From Candidatus Neomarinimicrobiota bacterium (lineage in GTDB: Bacteria > Fidelibacterota > Marinisomatia > Marinisomatales > TCS55), in contig JABIDL010000041.1 of NCBI GenBank assembly GCA_018651745.1, positions 1 through 64,000 on the forward strand: 64,000 bases of DNA. The letters are read 5' to 3'. The position numbers and the translations under genes were made by a program. Below are positions 42,354 to 51,514 of this stretch, one piece after another. The notes beneath the pieces were generated by a model. That model was given only the letters and a program-made list of their open reading frames with translations, had not been told where the DNA came from and did not search any database. How positions within the stretch are numbered: the first letter of the stretch is position 1; every line of letters starts with the position of its first letter.

Positions 42354-44444
42354 ATGAATGGAATGAAGGGAATCGTTTGCGGTTGGATTTATCCAATTAT
42401 CGTTTTCGTTGTGATGGTCTCACTAACGACAGCCGGTGATATGTACATTATTTCTGGATATGATTTGGACAAAGATGGATTCGGAGAATTCATCCTTATT
42501 GATCAAGGTGCAAATCCAACCGTCCGATATATTGAGCTTACGAAAAAGATGAACCACGTGAATTTATGGTCTAAATCCTTAGATGATTTTCCGTTCATTT
42601 TGAGCCATGTTGAAATGATTTCCAATAGTGATTCAACCACAACTTTTCTTGTATTAAGCGGCCCCAATTTGAACGTAAGATCTGATAATAAATTAATTTC
42701 CCTTGAGGGATTTCAATGGAAAGATTCCACATTTTCTGACCTTGGCGCGCCTCTTATCTCTGGGAAAAAGAAGGGCGATCGTCTTAGACTAGAGCACATT
42801 TCATATTCTTCAGAATTAAATCTCGTAGCCATTTCTGTGAATAGCCCCACCCGGGAAGTTTTGATTTATCAACCCGAATTATATTCCACAACTTTTGCAT
42901 CAGTTGGGATTATCGATTCTCTTTTAATGAAAAACGGTCTCGGAAAAATAATGTGTGAATGGTTTGGCACTGAAAATAACCCCCTTTTAGCTGTATTTTC
43001 GTTGGAATCTGATTCTATTAGTGTGGATGTGTTTAATAACAATTCGCTGGACTATCCGGAATTCTCAGAAGTTTTTCCGATTCCAGAATTGTCCCTTTAT
43101 CCCTTTTCAATCAAGGTGCGAGATTTGTCCGGAGATGGATTTAATGATATATTGTTACCGTTTACAAATGATGATATTTATTCAATTACAATTGAAGACT
43201 CTTCGCTGAAATTTTTCAAGACATACCTTAGCCAGTCAGGACTCTTTACGCTACCACCCACCGCGAATGAATCAGAAATCAATACATTTCTAGAAGCTCA
43301 AATCAACGCAGGCTTGATTGATTCAGATTTTTTAATGATTCTTGAGAGCGAATTTCCGGATTCTGTTTCTCTGGCATTTATAGACACTATATCTGTTGGT
43401 GACACAGTTTTAATTTCAGCGATGCCTGATTCATCATCAGGGTTTTACAGTTTTAGATGGACCCGTCACCAACCGGACTCCGCATATTTTGATCCCCATT
43501 CTGGTTCAATCCGGTGGATTCCTAGCGATGAAGATATTGGGCATCATATTTTTTCTTATTCATTTAAAATCCGCGTCAATGAATCACTTATTGAAGATGT
43601 TGATGAATTTGGGGATCGTCACCAAATAATTCCTGTATTGATTCCGGGCGACAGTACTTGGGGTTTGGTTGTTGTTGATTCAACCCAATGGTATCCGCCT
43701 CCCGTTATACATCCACCATTCAAGAAAAAAATATTTTCAATGGCCGTTCGAACGAATGAGTATGATTCTACTGCCTATACTTTCAAAGGTAAAGCATCTT
43801 ACCAATTAGAGACCGAAGTGCTTCCGGGGCGAACAGGTTTACACCATTCCATTTCTACCAATATTGAATCCTTACCACGCGAAGATGAAATTTCATTTTC
43901 CCTTCGTTCGTCTTCAGCCGATACTATGCCCCAATTAAAGTTATCCGTTATTCACGATTTAAATTCAAATGTGCTTTCTGTAACACTTAATCCTGCATTA
44001 GATTCCATTCCTCAAACGTTTTATCCGGGAGATTGGGATCGAGACCTTTTAGGTTTTCCTGAATATTTGTTTCACGGGTTTGAGCAAGATTTAATTATGG
44101 ATTCATTAGAAAATTCAATCGTTTTTCATGAAGGAGAATCTGCAATACAAACAGATTCTTTATCTCAATGGATTGAGGTTATTGGACCATCAAGACCAGA
44201 CCATGTTGTAAGGATTTTATTTAATGCTGGCGACTTATATGAAATTAGAGGAACAGTTAGATTCCGAGATGATGGCTCTGCAACCACAATATCAGAATTC
44301 AGGTTTTCTGATGAATTTTATTCTACACATATAATAACAAATCTTATTCATTCGGATGATGATTTCACTAGAGCGATACCACTTCCATCGGTAAAATTGA
44401 AAAACAAAATTCCTGCATTAAATTCGGAAGTAATAAACCCATGA
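42354..44444 (+). CDS. secreted FG-GAP-like protein, paralogue of the next gene
   Basis: 696 residues with a signal peptide (about 1-26). Asp-rich loops of FG-GAP/VCBS type are visible (DLDKDGFGEF near the start and DLSGDGFNDILLPF at about 258), usual in beta-propeller surface proteins that bind calcium. Later there is a putative Ig-like block (FRWTRHQPDSAYFDP and SIRWIP). The same blocks in the same order occur in the downstream protein, so the two are paralogues. The last 200 residues differ and have no membrane helix. Overlaps the next gene by four bases. Function unknown; perhaps adhesion or ligand binding. Confidence 0.75.
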   Translation: MNGMKGIVCGWIYPIIVFVVMVSLTTAGDMYIISGYDLDKDGFGEFILIDQGANPTVRYIELTKKMNHVNLWSKSLDDFPFILSHVEMISNSDSTTTFLVLSGPNLNVRSDNKLISLEGFQWKDSTFSDLGAPLISGKKKGDRLRLEHISYSSELNLVAISVNSPTREVLIYQPELYSTTFASVGIIDSLLMKNGLGKIMCEWFGTENNPLLAVFSLESDSISVDVFNNNSLDYPEFSEVFPIPELSLYPFSIKVRDLSGDGFNDILLPFTNDDIYSITIEDSSLKFFKTYLSQSGLFTLPPTANESEINTFLEAQINAGLIDSDFLMILESEFPDSVSLAFIDTISVGDTVLISAMPDSSSGFYSFRWTRHQPDSAYFDPHSGSIRWIPSDEDIGHHIFSYSFKIRVNESLIEDVDEFGDRHQIIPVLIPGDSTWGLVVVDSTQWYPPPVIHPPFKKKIFSMAVRTNEYDSTAYTFKGKASYQLETEVLPGRTGLHHSISTNIESLPREDEISFSLRSSSADTMPQLKLSVIHDLNSNVLSVTLNPALDSIPQTFYPGDWDRDLLGFPEYLFHGFEQDLIMDSLENSIVFHEGESAIQTDSLSQWIEVIGPSRPDHVVRILFNAGDLYEIRGTVRFRDDGSATTISEFRFSDEFYSTHIITNLIHSDDDFTRAIPLPSVKLKNKIPALNSEVINP

Positions 44445-47400
44445 TAAATGCCCGAAATATATCATCTTATCTTTTGCTAATGTTTTTTGTATCAGCGCAG
44501 GATTTGAAAATTACTTACATGGATGGAACCTATGATTTAGACGAGGATCAACTCCATGAATTTGTAACAATAGAAACAGGATTTGTAGAGGATGCCGCTG
44601 TTTCGGTTGTCCGTTATTATGAAATAGACGAAGAAGGCTACCAGCGTCTAAATTGGGAATTAGAAACGCCGCATGGCCTTCTTGGTAGTTTTGTGGGGGT
44701 AAAAGTTGGAGATTTGAATGGCGACGGCGTTCCTGAACTTGTAACTGTGTTAAACGTCTCTGATGTTGAAGAGGAAGAAATTCTTCAGCCGATTGTATTC
44801 TATTATTCCTGGGATAAAGATGGGTTTACAGAAAATCCGGGTGGAACATTTAATTTATCATCTGGGGAAAGGTTTTTGCGTTGCCACAATCTTGAATTGG
44901 TTAATGTGGATGGAGATTCAGATCAAGAATTAGCCGTTTCTCTTGGTAGCCCGGTTCGAGGAATTAAACTATTAGATATTTCTGATGACGGATCCATTCG
45001 AGAATTAAAAGCATTGAGCCCGGAAGGTTTGAAATCTGGGATTGGTTTTGTGTATGTAGCATCTGTTGATAATGACCGAGATGGGTTTGATGAATTATTA
45101 ACATTCAGCCCGGAGGGAAGTATTTTGCGGGTTCAACCATTTTTTAATACAGGTGGCGAATTTTTATCCGGCGATCTCGTTGAGCAAGAAATCCAAGGAA
45201 TAGATGGTTTTTTGCCCTTTAGAATTTCTAAGACTGATTGGGATGCTGATGGTTTTAACGATGTATTGTTGCCTTTCCAAAGTGGACATGTTGTAGCGTT
45301 AACACCTTCAATCGGAATGGTGTCGGTATCCACATTGCCTGTAGATGGAGGGCCAATGTCGGACATGAATATCACAGATTTTAATCACGATGGATTTAAT
45401 GATATTTTGCTTGTGTCTGGAGAAATGAATATCCTTACTTTGGCGTATGGTACAAACGAAGGATTGATTAGTCCTGTAGAATATTTTACACTTGAAGCAG
45501 AACATGAAAACACTCAAGTATTTACATCACTACCTATAGAATTTCAGGGAGAATATTCTGGTTCCATTGTCGCCGCAGGCTGGGATGGAAGACAAACATC
45601 TGTATTTATTACTGACATTGGAAAAACCCCGGATATAGTTTCCCCTCCGCATAGCATTACAGAGTTAGATATTCGAGATCAGGAAGATATATTAAGTTTG
45701 TATCCAGAACTCAACCCGGATATAATTTTAGATTTTCCACGCACTCCCAAACCGCTTGAATCTGTGGGGCAACCTTTACCGGCAGGTGTGCTCCCGCGTC
45801 ACGTGTTACCTGTAAACCAATCGTTTGCTTACACCCTGCCAGAGGATGAGGCCACCCGGTTTTTCAGTTTTCGGTGGCTTGAACCTCCACCACGCGGAAT
45901 GTTTTTTCATTATGAGTCAAAATCAATTCGCTGGATTCCGGATGATTCCCAACTTGGGGCCTACCACATTTCTTATCATGTTGAAATGAAGGTGGGAGAA
46001 AATGTAAAGTTAGAAACCTCAAAAAACGACACTCTCTTAACCTATCAAATGATACCGGATTTAGAAGGATATGATGAGAAACTTTGGGTTTATGTAAACG
46101 ATTTACCAGCCTTTTTGAGCGAACCTTCTCGGACAGAATTTATAGCTAATTCCGAGTTTATTTATAAACCGCTCATTTTGGATAGAAATAGTGATGCCGA
46201 TTTGCGCTATGAATTAGAAGTAAAACCGGAAGGAATGCTAATTGATGGAACCAATACCATCCGATGGAAAACTGATAGTACACACGTAGATGTATATGAT
46301 GTCAGAATTATAGTATCGGACGGTTTTGATAGAGCTCTTCAAGAATTTCGTTTATTTGCCAGAGCGGGAATAAAAATCCTTTCTCAATCTGAAATTGAAA
46401 TCCAAGTTGAAAAACCCTATACCTACAAAGTGGAAGTATGGCGTCCCGATTTAAAATATCAAGTTGGTTATGAATTGATTGACCATCCGGAAGGAATGAT
46501 AATATCCGAAGAAGGAATGATTGCTTGGACGCCCTCTGTGTCCCAAATTGATACACAATCATATTTTATAGTTGCCAATCATGGTATGGCAAGAGATACG
46601 CAGTGGGTAAACCTATTTGTGAACCACCCACCGATTGTTGAAGAAGCCCCCCCCCTTATGAATGTGGTTAATTTGGGCGAAGATTTTGATTTTGAAATAA
46701 TGGCTCAAGATCCAAACGCAAATGATAAACTTATTTTTACTGCTGTAGAAATGCCGGAAGGAATGCGAATGGATCCATATACAGCACGAATCCACTGGGA
46801 GCCTAATTCCGATAATATTGACTTTTCCCATTTGAAAATTGAAATCACCGATGGTCGTGAGACGAAAATTGTAGAGTCAGACTTTTTTGTGAATGCCCCA
46901 ATCCGAATTGTTTCGCTACCTCCTATGGTTGGGTCAATGGATTCACCTTTTGAGTATCCAATTCTTATATCCGACCAAAACCGCGGTGCTTTGTTGCCAT
47001 ACTTGAATCCGATTCGTATTGATGATGTGGATCGCGTTAGGATTTATTCTGTCAATATATCTGATGATATTTACCGGGAGAATATTGATCGCTATATTCG
47101 AGATTGGGAGACAGCAGAAGCAGTGTATCTAATTGATCCTGAGAGTTTGGGCGAAGAAAATTTTGCAAGACTTAATCTTAAAAAATATGTTCCTTCTATA
47201 TTTTATGAGGACGATCGCCTAATCGTTATTATTGAAGCTCTTGACAAAAGAACGGTTTCGATTAAGGATATGCTATGGGAATTTTTTCAAGGGAGCAAGG
47301 GAGTACCGCCTCGCGTTATGGTTGAACGTATGAGCCCTTATAGATATTCCCTTTTAGATTTTCCGGATGGAATGGTTGTAGATGAATATTCAGGATCGAT

Positions 47401-48124
47401 ACGATGGACACCTGGAAAAAATCAGTTTGATATCCATCCTGTAAAAATCATTGTATCCGATGGCTATACAAGGGATGAGCAAATGTTTGATGTTTATATC
47501 AATTACCCTCCAATTATTGTATCCAATTCTCCGGTAGGTGGGATGGTGGAAGAAGTATTTAAATATCAAATTCGTGTGGAAGATAAAAACTCTGATGCTG
47601 AGTTAAAATATTCGCTACTAAAGGGCCCCCAAGGGATGCAGATCAGCGAACAGGGCAAAATTGTGTGGATACCCAAAACCGCCCAGATAAATAATAACTA
47701 CTTTACCGTAAAGGTAGAAGATGGTTACACAGAAGATATCCAGGAAAACAAATTATTCATTAATATTAATCCAACTATTATTTCAACGCCAAAGCCCGTT
47801 GCGCTCACTGGTCACGAATATCGCTATCGGATTATGGCTGAAGATTTAAATAGTGATAAAATCCAATTTCGCGCAATTAAACTTCCAAAATATTCAACAT
47901 TTAACAGAAAAACCGGTCTTTTTAGATGGAAACCTCGAGCCCGTCAACGCGGCCCAAATGACATTATTATTACGGCCATTGATGAGCGAGGAGCTACAAC
48001 AGTGCACGAAGTCCAAGTTCATGTCTTTGAAGATCCAAGCGCCCGGCAAATGGTTAATCGTGGGTGGCCGCTGTTGCTGACATTTGTTGGTGTTATGTTT
48101 GCTTGGGGAATGGCTCAGATTTAA
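44441..48124 (+). CDS. large FG-GAP and Ig/cadherin-like repeat protein with C-terminal membrane helix
   Basis: 1227 residues with a signal peptide. The first 330 residues carry about five Asp-rich FG-GAP loops (DLNGDGVPEL, DVDGDSDQEL family, DNDRDGFDEL, DWDADGFNDV, DFNHDGFNDI). From about 440 on there are at least six Ig/cadherin-like units with the recurring pattern PEGMxI followed by RWxP and a closing VSDG segment. A hydrophobic helix at the very end (WPLLLTFVGVMFAWGMA) would anchor the C-terminus in a membrane. It is likely a periplasm-spanning or surface structural protein. Co-transcribed with its paralogue just upstream. Confidence 0.78.
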   Translation: MINARNISSYLLLMFFVSAQDLKITYMDGTYDLDEDQLHEFVTIETGFVEDAAVSVVRYYEIDEEGYQRLNWELETPHGLLGSFVGVKVGDLNGDGVPELVTVLNVSDVEEEEILQPIVFYYSWDKDGFTENPGGTFNLSSGERFLRCHNLELVNVDGDSDQELAVSLGSPVRGIKLLDISDDGSIRELKALSPEGLKSGIGFVYVASVDNDRDGFDELLTFSPEGSILRVQPFFNTGGEFLSGDLVEQEIQGIDGFLPFRISKTDWDADGFNDVLLPFQSGHVVALTPSIGMVSVSTLPVDGGPMSDMNITDFNHDGFNDILLVSGEMNILTLAYGTNEGLISPVEYFTLEAEHENTQVFTSLPIEFQGEYSGSIVAAGWDGRQTSVFITDIGKTPDIVSPPHSITELDIRDQEDILSLYPELNPDIILDFPRTPKPLESVGQPLPAGVLPRHVLPVNQSFAYTLPEDEATRFFSFRWLEPPPRGMFFHYESKSIRWIPDDSQLGAYHISYHVEMKVGENVKLETSKNDTLLTYQMIPDLEGYDEKLWVYVNDLPAFLSEPSRTEFIANSEFIYKPLILDRNSDADLRYELEVKPEGMLIDGTNTIRWKTDSTHVDVYDVRIIVSDGFDRALQEFRLFARAGIKILSQSEIEIQVEKPYTYKVEVWRPDLKYQVGYELIDHPEGMIISEEGMIAWTPSVSQIDTQSYFIVANHGMARDTQWVNLFVNHPPIVEEAPPLMNVVNLGEDFDFEIMAQDPNANDKLIFTAVEMPEGMRMDPYTARIHWEPNSDNIDFSHLKIEITDGRETKIVESDFFVNAPIRIVSLPPMVGSMDSPFEYPILISDQNRGALLPYLNPIRIDDVDRVRIYSVNISDDIYRENIDRYIRDWETAEAVYLIDPESLGEENFARLNLKKYVPSIFYEDDRLIVIIEALDKRTVSIKDMLWEFFQGSKGVPPRVMVERMSPYRYSLLDFPDGMVVDEYSGSIRWTPGKNQFDIHPVKIIVSDGYTRDEQMFDVYINYPPIIVSNSPVGGMVEEVFKYQIRVEDKNSDAELKYSLLKGPQGMQISEQGKIVWIPKTAQINNNYFTVKVEDGYTEDIQENKLFININPTIISTPKPVALTGHEYRYRIMAEDLNSDKIQFRAIKLPKYSTFNRKTGLFRWKPRARQRGPNDIIITAIDERGATTVHEVQVHVFEDPSARQMVNRGWPLLLTFVGVMFAWGMAQI

Positions 48125-48126
48125 CG

Positions 48127-49185
48127 CTAATTAAGCGTCAGCATTTTTAATAGCTGATTACGCCCATCAACGTCTGGTTGAAATTTGATGGGAACTGCAA
48201 AAATTTGAATATCGCTAGCTTTTAATTCGCTTAATTTAATTAAATCCTTTTCTGTAGTTAAAATATAATCAGCACCGGAATCCTCTGCGCAATTCTTTAT
48301 TTCAATCAAATCATTATTGGTATAATTGTAATGATCTGGCTTGGTAAAATGACCGGACAATTGAGCGCCGATTTGAGTGAGCGTAGAATGGAAACTAACA
48401 GGATCACCTAGACCGGAAACGGCAAAAACTTTTTTTGTAGATATTTCATTAATTGATAGAGCTTCTCCAGCCATTCCTTTTAAGGTTTCTTGAGTTAAAA
48501 TTGAACTATTAAAAATAGCTACAGATAAATTTGTTGGTAAAGATGGTTTTGCATTCCCCAAATTAGTTTTGGTTAGAAAAATAATATCAGCTCGTGTTAA
48601 TTGATTGATAGGTTCTCGAAGCATTCCAAATGGAAGAAGTGTATGGTTTTTTTCATCCGACTGTGCATTTATTAACACTATATCTAAATCTCTCTCAATC
48701 GCCCGATGCTGAAACCCATCGTCTAAAATGATATAATCTGGATTAAAATGCTCAATTAAAAATTGCCCACCTCGAATTCTGTTTTCATCGGATACGATAG
48801 GAATTTGAGGAAGTTTTTTTGCAATTAGAACGGGTTCGTCGCCTCCTTCGCGCCACGATACAATTTCCCCCTTCCCATTCGAAACTAGTACAGTCCCTTT
48901 AGATTTTCTACCATATCCCCGACTTAAAACCGCCACACGCTTTCCGCTGTTTTGCAAAGTGCTGGCAATGTAGATAACGGTAGGGGTTTTTCCGGTACCA
49001 CCAACAGATAAATTCCCAACACTAACAACGATGCAAGGCAATCGTTTTGAAACAAAAAATCCGACATTATAGAAAAAATTTCGCCAAAAGATCATGGCGC
49101 GATAAAAAAACGCTAATGGAATTAATAAAATTCCGAAAGATTTATGTTTTATGTATTGCAACTTTTTCTTCTGCTCTTTTTTCAA
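48127..49185 (-). CDS. lpxK: tetraacyldisaccharide 4'-kinase
   Basis: 352 residues. Phosphorylates the 4' position of the lipid A disaccharide at the inner face of the membrane. The Walker A motif GNLSVGGTGKT (57-67) and the GGDEPVLIAKKL and DDGFQHRAIERD blocks are family signatures. A membrane-embedding helix precedes the P-loop (about 18-46), so the start at 49185 is needed even though it overlaps the acyltransferase gene by 44 bases. Last gene of the minus-strand lipid A cluster. Confidence 0.95.
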   Translation of the reverse strand: MKKEQKKKLQYIKHKSFGILLIPLAFFYRAMIFWRNFFYNVGFFVSKRLPCIVVSVGNLSVGGTGKTPTVIYIASTLQNSGKRVAVLSRGYGRKSKGTVLVSNGKGEIVSWREGGDEPVLIAKKLPQIPIVSDENRIRGGQFLIEHFNPDYIILDDGFQHRAIERDLDIVLINAQSDEKNHTLLPFGMLREPINQLTRADIIFLTKTNLGNAKPSLPTNLSVAIFNSSILTQETLKGMAGEALSINEISTKKVFAVSGLGDPVSFHSTLTQIGAQLSGHFTKPDHYNYTNNDLIEIKNCAEDSGADYILTTEKDLIKLSELKASDIQIFAVPIKFQPDVDGRNQLLKMLTLN

Positions 49186-49795
49186 GAGCGTTTAGAGCTT
49201 CGGTCAATTTAATTTTACATAAATCAAACTCATCATCCTGATGAAATTCTAATGGCTCCCCGTAAATAGCTTCAATGGTACCAAATGGTTTTGTAACAAG
49301 AAAAGTATCCCAGTTTGTAAATCCCCATGTTTTAGTAGATCTTCCAGCCATTGGAACAATAACAGCTTCGGTTTTTTGTGCTGCGCGAATAGCCCCTGCT
49401 TTTGGAACTTTAGCAGGTCCTTTTGGCCCATCCGGTGTCATAGCAACAAGGTTCCCCGGCACGTTTAATACATTTAGTAATTCATTATAAACTTCATTTC
49501 CACGCTCTGTGCTGGATCCTCTTAACACCTGCCAACCTAGTTTTTCTGCAATTCTCGAAACGATTTCCGCATCGCCATGTGTACCTGCAATTCCATAATT
49601 ATTTTGTCCGGATAATTGCATAAATGGCACGAGCAAGCAATTATGCCAACACGCCACAATAACGGATTTCCCACTGTTTAGCGCATCAGTATAAAAATGC
49701 TCACCTTCAATATTCCAGCGGTTGGTGTTGTACAGGAATTTTAATAAGGGTTTCCCTAAATAGGCCCCAAGCAAAAAAGTACATTTTTTTTTCAT
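49142..49795 (-). CDS. DUF374 lysophospholipid acyltransferase family protein
   Basis: 217 residues of the DUF374 acyltransferase type. A HX4-type motif is seen as ACWHNCLLVPF, followed by GTHGDAEIVSRIAEKLGW, RGSSTERG and TPDGPKGPA, all typical of the family. Being between lpxB and lpxK, it may add an acyl chain to lipid A in place of LpxL, but this is inference from position. Overlaps lpxB by four bases and lpxK by 44. Confidence 0.85.
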   Translation of the reverse strand: MKKKCTFLLGAYLGKPLLKFLYNTNRWNIEGEHFYTDALNSGKSVIVACWHNCLLVPFMQLSGQNNYGIAGTHGDAEIVSRIAEKLGWQVLRGSSTERGNEVYNELLNVLNVPGNLVAMTPDGPKGPAKVPKAGAIRAAQKTEAVIVPMAGRSTKTWGFTNWDTFLVTKPFGTIEAIYGEPLEFHQDDEFDLCKIKLTEALNALEKRAEEKVAIHKT

Positions 49796-50916
49796 CGAGC
49801 CATGTTTGTTTTTGACAAAATTGCATCTGCAGCTCTTTGATATACTCCGGGCAACCCTAATGTTCGACGGACTTCTTCGTAATTTATGATCATAGTTTTC
49901 CGTTCTTGAGTTTTTGATAATAAAGGAAGTATCGCTTTAGTAAGATTTTTAGCCGTCATTTTTGATTGTAGAAATTCTGGCACAATTTGCCTATTTGCTA
50001 TAAGGTTAACTATTGATACAAAGGGTACTTTTGATAACCGTTTTATAAATTGATATGATAGAGTTGATAGTTTATAAGAGACAACGACTGGCGTATCCAA
50101 TACAGCGCATTCTAAAGTAACCGTCCCCGATGCTGCAACCGCCGCTGTTCCAAATTGAATAGCGGAAGGTGGATGTTCAGATTCAACCCGCACACCTGGT
50201 GGTAAGTTGTAAATTGTAACGCCGGGCGCTTTTCCTAGTATACATTGGAGCGAAGGCAATTCTTTTTTCAACATTTGATATGTTTCTAAAAATATCGGCA
50301 AATGATTTTCTATTTCTTGCTGTCTACTCCCGGGAAGTAAGGTAAGGATAGGATCTTGTTTCGTTAAAGAATGTTTGGAATAAAATTTTGCAGAATTGAT
50401 ATTGCTCATTGAGTCGTCAACAAATGGATGTCCCACAAAAAATGCAGGCACACCCCGATCCTCAAACCAATCTTGCTCAAAAGGGAAAATACATAAGGAT
50501 TGATCAATGTACTTTTTTAGTATTTTCACACGCGATTCTTTCCACGCCCACATTTGAGGCATGATGAAATACGTAATTGGAGTTTTTAATCCTTGAACAT
50601 TTTTTGCAAGACGCAGATTAAATCCGGGGTAATCAATTAAAATAATTCTATTTGGGTTTATTTCTTTGATTTTGTCAACGGTTTCACTCATAACCTTTGT
50701 AAAATATGGTAAATGTTTGACAACTTCTGTAAACCCCATGATCGCCAAATTATCCACATGTTCAAGAATTTTCATTCCTTCTTTTGCCATGCGATCACCA
50801 CCATGCCCAACGAATTCAGCATTTGGATATTGGCGTTTTATTTCACGGATTAGATTGCTTCCGTGCAGATCCCCGGATGCCTCCCCAACAACTAGAAAAT
50901 AGGTGAGTGAATTCAT
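49792..50916 (-). CDS. lpxB: lipid-A-disaccharide synthase
   Basis: 374 residues, the usual LpxB length. Joins UDP-diacylglucosamine and lipid X to form the beta-1,6 disaccharide. Seen: VVGEASGDLHGSNLI at the start, FVGHGGDRMAKEGM, FPFEQDWFEDRG with VGHPFVD, LLPGSRQQEI, and AASGTVTLECAV. Located in the operon Gfo-methyltransferase-lpxB-DUF374-lpxK. Confidence 0.96.
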   Translation of the reverse strand: MNSLTYFLVVGEASGDLHGSNLIREIKRQYPNAEFVGHGGDRMAKEGMKILEHVDNLAIMGFTEVVKHLPYFTKVMSETVDKIKEINPNRIILIDYPGFNLRLAKNVQGLKTPITYFIMPQMWAWKESRVKILKKYIDQSLCIFPFEQDWFEDRGVPAFFVGHPFVDDSMSNINSAKFYSKHSLTKQDPILTLLPGSRQQEIENHLPIFLETYQMLKKELPSLQCILGKAPGVTIYNLPPGVRVESEHPPSAIQFGTAAVAASGTVTLECAVLDTPVVVSYKLSTLSYQFIKRLSKVPFVSIVNLIANRQIVPEFLQSKMTAKNLTKAILPLLSKTQERKTMIINYEEVRRTLGLPGVYQRAADAILSKTNMAR

Positions 50917-50938
50917 TTCCAGAACTCGCTTATCATTT

Positions 50939-51514
50939 TCAGGATAAATATGCTCTTAAAGCTATCAGCAATAGAATCAGAACAACGTTTTGTAAGGTCC
51001 TTTTTTCCGTAATTAGAGTTTGCCCAAGCGGAGATGGATCTCTCGGTTCTGCATCTTTCCAAGCTGTTAATCTAGGAAACAGTGCGTGAACGTTTTTCCT
51101 ATATATATCATAAGGATCGCCAAAGAGATCGATCAACGTCTCTTCCTCGAGAGATACAATCAACGAATATTGTACGATAAAAAAAGTGAGCGTTACGCCC
51201 AGCATTACTAAAATATTTGGTGATCCGGCAATTAAAACAATTCCAGCAAACATCATCAAATTTCCAATGTAAAGAGGATTTCTCACTCGATTATATGGCC
51301 CCGATGTACATAAAAAAGGTGCTCCCACATTTCGTGTACGCGTTGCACCGCCAGCATGACTAACTGCCCAAATCCTAATTAATTCTCCAATCAAAAGCAT
51401 TCCCACTCCGGGGACTATCTGTTCAATTTTTGGTTGAGAGAAATAGATGATAGTAAGAGCAATAGGGATTGGAGTAAAACTTCTGTATTGAAAGAAAAAT
51501 TGACGTATATCCAT
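50939..51514 (-). CDS. isoprenylcysteine carboxyl methyltransferase-like membrane protein
   Basis: 191 residues with about four membrane helices. The ICMT/phospholipid methyltransferase motif is present as GPYNRVRNPLYIGN (the SAM-binding HP.Y/RNP.Y block) and a later EEETLIDLFGDPYDIYRK with the conserved Glu and Tyr. It should methylate a lipid or a lipid-linked group using SAM. Sits between lpxB and the Gfo-type gene and shares one base with the latter; a role on the cell envelope is likely but the substrate is unknown. Confidence 0.8.
   Translation of the reverse strand: MDIRQFFFQYRSFTPIPIALTIIYFSQPKIEQIVPGVGMLLIGELIRIWAVSHAGGATRTRNVGAPFLCTSGPYNRVRNPLYIGNLMMFAGIVLIAGSPNILVMLGVTLTFFIVQYSLIVSLEEETLIDLFGDPYDIYRKNVHALFPRLTAWKDAEPRDPSPLGQTLITEKRTLQNVVLILLLIALRAYLS

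Noticed and set aside
48125-48145. Short inverted repeat ACGCT/AGCGT between the large FG-GAP gene and lpxK
   Set aside because: Only five pairs and no T run directly after it; not enough to call a terminator.
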